64,000 nt of DNA from DASUBV01 sp036501025. GTDB lineage: Bacteria > Actinomycetota > Actinomycetes > Streptosporangiales > Streptosporangiaceae. Positions within the stretch are counted from its first letter, which is position 1, and the number at the start of each line of letters is the position of its first letter. Location: NCBI GenBank assembly GCA_036501025.1, contig DASYBB010000241.1, positions 7,393 to 71,392 of the forward strand. The letters are read 5' to 3'. The notes beneath the pieces were generated by a model, which had not been told where the DNA came from, did not search any database, and worked only from the letters and a program-made list of their open reading frames with translations. The position numbers were made by a program, and so were the translations under genes. Below are positions 57,858-64,000 of the stretch, piece by piece.

Positions 57858-58847
57858 TTACAGGTCCAGCACCAGGCGGTCGGACAGCGAGCGCGAGACG
57901 CAGACAAACATGCAGTCCCCGCCGGAACGCTCGTCGTCCCCCAGGATCGAGTCCCGGTGGTCGGGGGTCCCGGCGGCGACGGCGGTCTCGCAGGTGCCGC
58001 ACAGGCCCTGCCGGCACGAGGACAGGATGCGGCTGCCCGCGGCGGACACGGCCTCCAGCACGCTGATCCCGGGCGGCACGCTGACGACCTTGCCTGAGCG
58101 CAGCAGGTACACCTCGAACGGCGTGTCCCGGGCCGGTGCGCCGAGCTCGCGGGCCGCGAACCGCTCGGTGCGCAGGGTTCCGGCGGGCCAGGCGCGGGCG
58201 GCGTGCTCGGCGTCGGCCAGCAGCCCGGCCGGGCCGCAGCAGTAGACCTTCCGCGCCGGGTCGTGGGCGGCCAGCTCGGCCGCGACGGCCAGGCGGCGGG
58301 GGGCGGGGCCGGCGCCGCTGGGACCGGCTTCGGCGGGGCCGGGGTCGTCGGCGGCCAGGATGCGGACCCGGCGGCCGTGGCCCGCCAGCTGGTCCGCGAA
58401 CGCCATGGACGCCCGGCTCCGGCCGCAGTAGGCCAGCTCCCAGTCCGCGCCCAGCCGGTCGGCCTGCACGATCATCGGCAGCAGCGGGGTGATGCCGATC
58501 CCGCCCGCGATGAACAGGTAGCGCTCGGACGGCACCAGGGGGAAGTTGTTGCGCGGCCCGCCGAACCCGACCACGTCGCCCACGGCCAGCCGGTCGTGCA
58601 CGTACTGCGACCCGCCCCGGCCGCCCGGCTCGCGCAGCACGGCCACCTGGTAGGCATACGGATCCCAGCGGTCACCGCACAGCGAGAACTGGCGGACCGC
58701 CCCGGTCGGCAGGATCAGGTCGATGTGCGAGCCCGGCGTCCAGTCCGGCAGCCGCCCGCCGCCGGGCCGGGCCAGCGTCAGGCCGACCACCCCGGCCGCG
58801 ATCTCGCTGCGGCCAGTGACCTGGACGTGCTCGTCACCGGCGTCCAT
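57858..58847 (-). CDS. PDR-type oxidoreductase (FMN/NAD + C-terminal 2Fe-2S)
   Basis: A 329-aa reductase of the phthalate-dioxygenase-reductase type. The flavin domain contains RQFSLCGDRW, the nucleotide domain FIAGGIGITPLLPM and YCGRSRASM, and the C-terminal plant-type ferredoxin the cluster cysteines C278, C283, C286 and C316. The ferredoxin domain at the C terminus distinguishes it from other reductases. It can deliver electrons from NADH to the P450 encoded next, or to a Rieske oxygenase not present here. Confidence 0.92.
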   Translation of the reverse strand: MDAGDEHVQVTGRSEIAAGVVGLTLARPGGGRLPDWTPGSHIDLILPTGAVRQFSLCGDRWDPYAYQVAVLREPGGRGGSQYVHDRLAVGDVVGFGGPRNNFPLVPSERYLFIAGGIGITPLLPMIVQADRLGADWELAYCGRSRASMAFADQLAGHGRRVRILAADDPGPAEAGPSGAGPAPRRLAVAAELAAHDPARKVYCCGPAGLLADAEHAARAWPAGTLRTERFAARELGAPARDTPFEVYLLRSGKVVSVPPGISVLEAVSAAGSRILSSCRQGLCGTCETAVAAGTPDHRDSILGDDERSGGDCMFVCVSRSLSDRLVLDL

Positions 58848-58919
58848 CGGGAACCTCCGCTGTCGCCTCCGACGCTACGTCCAAGCCAGCGCCGTTGGCT
58901 ACCGCGGCCCGCCGTCGGG

Positions 58920-60146
58920 TCAGGCCAGTTCGGTCAGCGGCGTCGCCGGGTCGGCCAGGGCCCTGCGGTCCACCGCGGTGCGCGCCCGGACCAGGGCCTG
59001 GATGGCCTCGGTCGAGTCCCAGACGTTGACGTTCATCCCGGCCAGCACGCGGCCGCCGGCCCCGAGCCAGAAGGCGATGAACTCCCGCCCCGGGACATCG
59101 CCGCGGAAGACAACCGTTTCGTAATGCCCGGGATCCACGTATCCGGAGTACTCCATGCCCAGGTCGTACTGGTCGGTGAAGAAGTACGGCATCCGCTCGT
59201 AGCTGACCTTCTGGCCCAGCATGGCCCGCGCCGCCGCCTGCGGCTGGTTCAGCGCGTTGGCCCAGTGCTCGACCCGGATGTGCCGGGCCAGCACCGGGTG
59301 GAAGGCGCTGGCCACGTCGCCCGCGGCGAAGATGTCCGGGTCGCTCGACCGCAGCGCGGCGGTGACCTGGATGCCGTTTGCCTCGGCCAGGCCCGCCGCG
59401 ACCGCCAGCCCGACGTTGGGCGTGATGCCCACGGCCCCGATGACCACGTCGGCACCGATCACGCTGCCGTCCGACAGTTCCACCCCCGCCACGCGGCCAT
59501 CGCGGCCGGTGATCGCGGCGACCTTCACGCCGCAGCGCAGGTCCACGCCGTGCTCGCGGTGCAGGTCGGCGAAGACCTGCGCGACCTCGGGACCGAGCAC
59601 CCGCAGCAGCGGCAGTTCCGCCGTCTCCAGCACGGTCACCCCGGCGCCGGCCGCCCGGGCCGCGGCGGCGGTCTCCAGGCCGATCCAGCCGGCGCCGATC
59701 ACCACGACCCGGCCGGCCGCCGCGAACGCCGCCTTGAGCCGGTCGCTGTCGCCCAGGCGGCGCAGGTACAGCACGCCGTCCAGGTCCGCGCCGGGGACCG
59801 GCAGCGGCCGCGGCGTCGACCCGGTCGTCAGCAGCAGCCGCTCGTACCCGACGCGGCCGCCGCCGGCCAGGCTCACCTCGTGCGCGGCCGGGTCGATTGC
59901 CGCGACCGTCTCGCCGAGGCGCAGGTCCACGTCGTGCTGCGCGTACCAGTCGGCCGGATGGACGTAGACCGCGTCCCGGTCGGCCTTGCCGAGCAGGTAG
60001 TCCTTGGACAGCGGCGGCCGCTCGTAGGGCCGCTCGGTCTCCTCGCCCACCAGGATGACCGGACCGTCGAAGCCCTCCGCGCGCAGCGTCTCCGCGGCCT
60101 TGGCCCCGCCCAGGCCCGCTCCGACGATCACGTACGTCCCGGTCAT
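58920..60146 (-). CDS. FAD-dependent ferredoxin reductase (putidaredoxin-reductase type)
   Basis: A 408-aa NAD(P)H:ferredoxin reductase. N-terminal FAD motif YVIVGAGLGGAKAAETLR, PYERPPLSKDYLL (family signature), NAD motif VVIGAGWIGLETAAAARAAG, and DIFAAGDVA near the C terminus. The protein matches the reductases that support class I P450s. It heads the operon with PDR-type reductase, P450 and VOC protein. That makes two different reductases beside one P450, with no separate ferredoxin gene visible. Confidence 0.93.
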   Translation of the reverse strand: MTGTYVIVGAGLGGAKAAETLRAEGFDGPVILVGEETERPYERPPLSKDYLLGKADRDAVYVHPADWYAQHDVDLRLGETVAAIDPAAHEVSLAGGGRVGYERLLLTTGSTPRPLPVPGADLDGVLYLRRLGDSDRLKAAFAAAGRVVVIGAGWIGLETAAAARAAGAGVTVLETAELPLLRVLGPEVAQVFADLHREHGVDLRCGVKVAAITGRDGRVAGVELSDGSVIGADVVIGAVGITPNVGLAVAAGLAEANGIQVTAALRSSDPDIFAAGDVASAFHPVLARHIRVEHWANALNQPQAAARAMLGQKVSYERMPYFFTDQYDLGMEYSGYVDPGHYETVVFRGDVPGREFIAFWLGAGGRVLAGMNVNVWDSTEAIQALVRARTAVDRRALADPATPLTELA

Positions 60147-60191
60147 GATCAGCTCCCTTGCTGTTGCGTGCAGCCCCGTTCTGAATCTAAC

Positions 60192-60207
60192 ACTAAACTT
60201 GGTTAGT
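60192..60207. promoter_or_regulatory. Operator candidate upstream of the P450 operon
   Basis: A 16-bp inverted repeat, ACTAA at 60192-60196 and TTAGT at 60203-60207, in a distinctly A/T-rich stretch 46 bp upstream of the reductase start and divergent from the gene at 60275. It is a plausible TetR- or MarR-type site. No regulator gene is adjacent. Confidence 0.35.
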
Positions 60208-60274
60208 TAAATAGACCTTGGCCGGGATCCGACCCGGGCGCAGGCAGCGATCACGGTGTCCTATTGTTCTGCTA

Positions 60275-61234
60275 GTGATCAGCGACCAGGGAGCGGTGGC
60301 CGGCGGCGTCACCCAGACGCTTGACCAGCCGTTTGACGCCGACCTGGCGGGCATCGCGCCGCCCCGGCCCGAGCAGTCCGTGCTGGCCGTCGCGCCGCCC
60401 GGGACCGGCCCCGGGAACTGGGTCGGCGCCCCGAGCGCCATCCGGCGGGGCGGCGAGATCTTCCTGGCCTACCGGCTGCGGCGCCCCATCGGGGCGGGCC
60501 GGGGCTACGCGATCACGGTCGCGCGGTCGGCCGACGGCGTGCACTTTGACCCGGTCCTGACCATCACCAAGGAGCAGATGAACGCCGAGTCGCTGGAGCG
60601 GCCCGTCCTCGTCGACCTGCCCGACGGCCGGTGGCGGCTGTACCTGAGCTGCGCCACCTACGGCACCAAGCACTGGCGGGTGGAGGTCCTCGAGGCGGCC
60701 GACCCAGCCTCCTTCGACCCCGCCACCCGCCGGACCGTCCTGCCCGGCGATGCCACCCGGGCCGTCAAGGACCCCGTGATCATGTACCGGGACGGCACCT
60801 GGCACCTGTGGGCCTCGGTCCACCCGCTCGGCGGCGGCCCGGACCAGGCCGACCAGATGGTCACGGAGTACGCGACCAGCCCGGACGGGCTCGACTGGAC
60901 CTGGCACGGCGTCGCGCTGAACCGCCGCAGCGGCGAGTGGGACGCACGCGGCGTCCGCATCAGCTCGGCCTGGTTCACCCCCCGCGGCGTCTTCGCCTAT
61001 TACGACGGCCGGGCCACCGCGCAGGAGAACTACGAGGAGCGCACCGGCCTGGCCCGGGGCGCCGACCCGGCCGCCCTTACGGCCGTCGGCCGGGAGCCGG
61101 TCGCCCAGTCCGCGCAGGGCGCCGGAGGCCTGCGCTACGTCAGCATCGTGGCTCTGGAGGACGGCCGGGAGCGGCTCTACTACGAGCTCACCAGGGCCGA
61201 CGGCTCCCACGAGCTGCGCACTGAGCTGCGCTAG
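60275..61234 (+). CDS. Five-bladed beta-propeller (GH43/GH32-like) protein
   Basis: A 319-aa protein with repeated blade patterns: GAPSAIRRGGEIFLAYRLR, SLERPVLVDLPDGRWRLYLS, AVKDPVIMYRDGTWHLWAS and AWFTPRGVFAYYDGR. The layout resembles GH43/GH32/GH130-like five-bladed propellers, in which acidic residues on each blade would act as catalysts. No signal peptide is visible, so it may be cytoplasmic. The GTG at 60275 is chosen because the preceding codons lack homology. Substrate is unknown. Confidence 0.78.
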   Translation: MISDQGAVAGGVTQTLDQPFDADLAGIAPPRPEQSVLAVAPPGTGPGNWVGAPSAIRRGGEIFLAYRLRRPIGAGRGYAITVARSADGVHFDPVLTITKEQMNAESLERPVLVDLPDGRWRLYLSCATYGTKHWRVEVLEAADPASFDPATRRTVLPGDATRAVKDPVIMYRDGTWHLWASVHPLGGGPDQADQMVTEYATSPDGLDWTWHGVALNRRSGEWDARGVRISSAWFTPRGVFAYYDGRATAQENYEERTGLARGADPAALTAVGREPVAQSAQGAGGLRYVSIVALEDGRERLYYELTRADGSHELRTELR

Positions 61235-61313
61235 GCTGAGCGCGGTCCCGTCGTCGTAGGCTGGCGACGGCGGGGCCTTTGTGCTGGCCAAATGTGTCCC
61301 GGGCCGCTGGTCT

Positions 61314-62303
61314 TTAGTACGCCCGCGGCCGCCCGTTGCGGGCCTGCCGCTGCCCGGTCGGCCGGGCGCCGACCAGGCCTCCGGAGGCGCCGCGCGGGGC
61401 CAGCCAGTCACTGAAGTCATCTCCGGTGACCGATTCCAGCAGCCGGATATCGGCCTCGAAGCGAGGCAGCAGGGCCTGCCGCTGTTCCCAGGTCAAGGGC
61501 TGCCGCGGTGCGGCGTCCTGCTGGAGGATGCGCTCCAGGTGATCCATCACGCCCGACCCGGCGTGCCCCGGCAGCGTGGCCGTCATCGAGTGCCCGGTCC
61601 GCAGCATCCGTGCCACGGCGCGATACCGCCAGGTCGGATCCGGGTGGGCGGTGACGTTCTCCCGCGGCAGCTCAGTCAGGATCCCCTGCGGGACCCCGAG
61701 GAAGCCGCACACCCGGTCCAGCGCCTTGACCGGGTTCTGGATCAGCGCGCGGTAGCGGAACACCAGGACCTGCTCGCGGGGGAACAGCCCGTACAGGTCC
61801 CGCAGCTGCTCCCCGTACCGGCCGAGCCCGGTGTACTGCCAGAACTCGGCCCAGCCGGCCGCAACCCGCCGCTCCTCGTCCGCGCACGCCCGGACCACAT
61901 CATCGATCGGGTCCAGTCCGGCCGACCACAGGTGGGTCCAGTTCGAGTGCGCCCGCTCCACCGGGTCGCGGAGCACCACGATCAGCTTCGCGTGCGGAAC
62001 CTGCTCCCGGATCCGCCGCTGCGCATCCCGGTTGTGCAGGTAAAACGGCGTCGACTCGCCCCGCAGCTGCCCCGCCGAGGCGGCATCGAACAAGCCCTCA
62101 TAGTCGGCCCGCCGCCACACATGCTCGCGGTAGGTCTTCGCGTCACCCGGGCCGCCCTGGGCGGGCGGCGGTCCGTCCGTCAAGAAGAACTTCGGCTCCT
62201 TGACCGCTGACATGTACAGCGCCGGATGCCGGGCGAGGGCCGCATGCAGGGCTGTCGTACCGGCCTTCGGGACGCCCGCGATGAAGAAGTCTGGCAGCGC
62301 CAC
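61314..62303 (-). CDS. Sulfotransferase family protein
   Basis: A 329-aa PAPS-dependent sulfotransferase. The 5'-phosphosulfate loop is GVPKAGTTAL at residues 10-19, and the 3'-phosphate loop VVLRDPVERAHSNW. The length fits the Stf/heparan-like type used to sulfate lipids or carbohydrates in actinobacteria. The C-terminal 20 residues are Gly/Arg-rich and unstructured. It follows the propeller gene convergently and could act on a glycan or lipid. Confidence 0.92.
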   Translation of the reverse strand: MALPDFFIAGVPKAGTTALHAALARHPALYMSAVKEPKFFLTDGPPPAQGGPGDAKTYREHVWRRADYEGLFDAASAGQLRGESTPFYLHNRDAQRRIREQVPHAKLIVVLRDPVERAHSNWTHLWSAGLDPIDDVVRACADEERRVAAGWAEFWQYTGLGRYGEQLRDLYGLFPREQVLVFRYRALIQNPVKALDRVCGFLGVPQGILTELPRENVTAHPDPTWRYRAVARMLRTGHSMTATLPGHAGSGVMDHLERILQQDAAPRQPLTWEQRQALLPRFEADIRLLESVTGDDFSDWLAPRGASGGLVGARPTGQRQARNGRPRAY

Positions 62304-62522
62304 GGCGTCGGCTCCCTAAGGTCCAGGGGAGGTTAAAAATGCTTTCCGATCTAATTAATAGGACATAGGTTCCTCGTATGTCTATACCCGGAGGCCCGCC
62401 GCCAACCCTCAAGCACTCGTTTCGGTCGGTATTGTCGGCAATGTGATCCCGGTCGCTCCAACGGACCCCGTCGCCGCGCTATAGCACGCCCCTGGCCTGC
62501 CGTAATACCAGTCAGCGGGCCT
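62304..62522. other. Intergenic, A/T-rich near the sulfotransferase start
   Basis: The first ~90 bases are unusually A/T-rich (TTAAAAATGCTTT, ATCTAATTAATAGG) and probably carry the sulfotransferase promoter. No gene or RNA is recognisable in the remainder. Tandem repeats begin at 62523. Confidence 0.5.
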
Positions 62523-62739
62523 CTAGTCCACTACTGCCGCGGCTAGTCCGCTACTGCCGCGGCTAGTCCGCTACTGCCCGGGCTGGTCTGCTACTGCGGG
62601 GCTGGTCTGCTACTGGCGGGGCGCGTCCGCTACTGCCGCGGCTGGTCCCGTACTGCCAGGCTGGTCCGCTACTGCCAGGCTGGTCCGCTACTGCCGCGGC
62701 TGGTCCGCTACTGCCGGGGCGCGTCCGCTACTGCCGCGG
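62523..62739. repeat. Eleven tandem 19-20-bp repeats ending in the pirin stop codon
   Basis: Units start at 62523, 62543, 62563, 62583, 62602, 62622, 62642, 62661, 62680, 62700 and 62720. Consensus CTGGTCCGCTACTGCCGCGG; units 4, 7 and 8 are 19 bp. Units 6 and 11 begin CGCG in place of CTGG, units 1-3 begin CTAG. On the minus strand each full unit carries CGGCAGTAG, and the last unit contains the actual pirin stop (CAG TAG). No unique spacers occur between units. Confidence 0.92.
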
Positions 62740-63771
62740 CGCCCGGAGGTGGATGGCATCCAGCGGCGGCGCGGCGAGCCGCTCCCCGCGGTAGCCGCCC
62801 ACCGTGCCGAACCGGTCCGCCCGCCACGCCGCCGCAGCCGCCGTGATCTCCTCCGGCGTGCGGGCCACGAAGTTCCACCACATCAGCAAGGGCTCCCCGA
62901 GTGGTACCCCGCCGAGCAGGAACAGCCGGCTGTCCCCGGCCGCCGCCACGCTGGCCTGCTCGCGTCCCGGCGCCAGGTACAGCAGCCGGCCCGGCTGCAG
63001 CCGCACGTCGCCGATCTCCGCCGCGCCATCGGCCACGAAAATGACATGCTCGAAGGCCGGGTCGAGCGGCAGGCTCGCCCGGGCCGGCCCGTCAGCCGCC
63101 AACTCGGCGCCCACAATCGGGGAGAACGCCGTAGCCGGCGACCGGGCACCCGCCAGCTCGCCCATGAACACCGTGATCGCGAACCCGCCCACCCGCGTGG
63201 CCGGCAGCTCGGCATGATGCTCGAAGGCCGGGTCCGCCTGCCGGCTGGCGTCCGGCAGCGCCACCCAGAGCTGCACCCCGTGCAGTTGCGGGTCCCGCTC
63301 GGCCGGCGACTCCTCCGCATGCGCGATGCCGCGCCCGGCCGTCATCAAGTTGAGCTGTCCGGGCCGGATCATCTGCTCGCTGCCAAGACTGTCCCGGTGC
63401 AGCACGTCCCCCCGCAGCAGCCAGGTCACCGTCTGCAGCCCGATGTGCGGATGCGGCGGCACCTGCATCCCCGCCAGCCCGTCCACCGACATCGGCCCGT
63501 AGTGATCCACGAAGCACCACGCCCCGACGCTCCGCCGCGCCCGCAGCGGCATCAGCCGCCGCACCGTGATGTCCCCCACCCGCGCAATCCGCGCCTCAGT
63601 AACCTGGGCCCCGTCGTCAACAACAGGAACCTCAGCGATCTCCACATCCGCATCCACAGTGCTCAACCCCAGCACCTCCTCGCCCCGCCACCCATCATGC
63701 CCCAGCCGGCGCGGCCGCCTTCGCGCCGCCGCCTGGGTCCGCCGATGTCTAATCCACCACGCCGACCCCAT
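62728..63771 (-). CDS. Pirin-family protein
   Basis: A 347-aa bicupin. The metal site is in PPHPHIGLQTVTWLLRGDV and MTAGRGIAHAEES (three His and a Glu). The C-terminal cupin (PIVGAELAADGPARA to the end) is the second domain. Pirins act as quercetinases or redox regulators in studied cases. The ATG at 63771 is preferred; the frame is open to 63846. Residues 1-60 are atypical, so the true start may be still further in. The stop codon lies in the last unit of the tandem repeat. Confidence 0.9.
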   Translation of the reverse strand: MGSAWWIRHRRTQAAARRRPRRLGHDGWRGEEVLGLSTVDADVEIAEVPVVDDGAQVTEARIARVGDITVRRLMPLRARRSVGAWCFVDHYGPMSVDGLAGMQVPPHPHIGLQTVTWLLRGDVLHRDSLGSEQMIRPGQLNLMTAGRGIAHAEESPAERDPQLHGVQLWVALPDASRQADPAFEHHAELPATRVGGFAITVFMGELAGARSPATAFSPIVGAELAADGPARASLPLDPAFEHVIFVADGAAEIGDVRLQPGRLLYLAPGREQASVAAAGDSRLFLLGGVPLGEPLLMWWNFVARTPEEITAAAAAWRADRFGTVGGYRGERLAAPPLDAIHLRAPRQ

Positions 63772-63877
63772 CAGGGCTTCGGCTGATACAGACGTGACTG
63801 GCCTTACGCCGGCGACCAGAGGGGCACCGTCCAGCCGTCCGGGCAACCCCTAAATACCGCTTCGCCAGAGGTGGTTC

Positions 63878-63931
63878 CATGATCCCGCAGGTTTTTGCAC
63901 ACTCCGCTATGCCAAATCCTGCGGGATCATG
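63878..63931. repeat. Inverted repeat, 14-bp arms
   Basis: CATGATCCCGCAGG at 63878-63891 and CCTGCGGGATCATG at 63918-63931 are exact reverse complements with a 26-bp spacer. Similarity extends a few bases on both sides with single mismatches. It is downstream of no gene within the window and could be a dispersed palindromic (REP-like) element, an operator, or a hairpin terminator for a gene beyond the edge. The rest of 63772-64000 shows no gene. Confidence 0.8.
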
Positions 63932-64000
63932 AACGAACCCTCCTGCCGATCACCCAGACCCCGCCGACTCAGCATTCCGCCGGTCCTCGGCCCGCATGGA

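Noticed and set aside
62523..62739. CRISPR array
   Set aside because: The units are contiguous with no unique spacers, and no cas genes are near.

Overview
The window is chromosomal DNA from a very GC-rich actinobacterium. Coding sequences have the strong third-position G/C bias of that phylum, and GTG starts and ATGA/GTGA gene overlaps are common. The gene order etfA, cysteine desulfurase, mnmA, methionine-synthase-like protein, ligA, gatCAB, serA, FAH-family hydrolase, tRNA-Gln, tRNA-Glu follows a block known from Mycobacterium and Streptomyces. Two c-di-GMP (GGDEF-EAL) proteins flank gatCAB as they do in Streptomyces, which suggests a filamentous actinomycete. The genus cannot be fixed from the sequence.

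Region 1 (1-20.8 kb) is conserved housekeeping: electron transfer, tRNA thiolation (cysteine desulfurase plus MnmA), DNA ligation and repair, tRNA-dependent amidation (GatCAB), serine synthesis and c-di-GMP turnover. A sigma/membrane-protein pair is inserted between the desulfurase and mnmA. leuB and gltX, usual neighbours of serA, the FAH gene and tRNA-Gln in Mycobacterium, are absent here.

Region 2 (20.7-32.4 kb) is accessory. The 3' part of tRNA-Glu and its terminator are repeated 1,012 bp downstream (105 bp, about 91% identical). The repeats bracket a RelE-like pair of small genes, and a VapBC toxin-antitoxin pair follows directly. Next come two large paralogous DUF4062-STAND ATPases, 22.8-25.4 kb (+) and 27.3-29.9 kb (-), around a small secreted lectin-like protein and a zinc alcohol dehydrogenase. 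A PadR/DUF1048/DUF1048 operon and a frameshifted MmyB-type regulator relic close the region. The STAND pair plus toxin-antitoxin genes beside a duplicated tRNA end is the best candidate for an undescribed defence or signalling system in the window.

Region 3 (32.4-52.9 kb) is rich in transporters and local regulators: a TetR-controlled MFS exporter, an IdeR-box-controlled bacterioferritin/Bfd pair, an orphan AAA+ ATPase, four more MFS carriers, an FhuF-like ferric reductase, a cobalt/nickel permease behind a cobalamin riboswitch, a MerR/aldo-keto reductase operon, DedA, Ogt, an M24 peptidase-like protein and a PknB-type kinase with one PASTA domain.

Region 4 (53-64 kb) looks catabolic: an HSL-type esterase, a Cys-less thiolase with its DUF35 partner, and a VOC/P450/PDR-type reductase/FAD-reductase operon on the other strand. 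A beta-propeller protein, a sulfotransferase and a pirin follow. The pirin stop codon lies in an 11-unit 20-bp tandem repeat.
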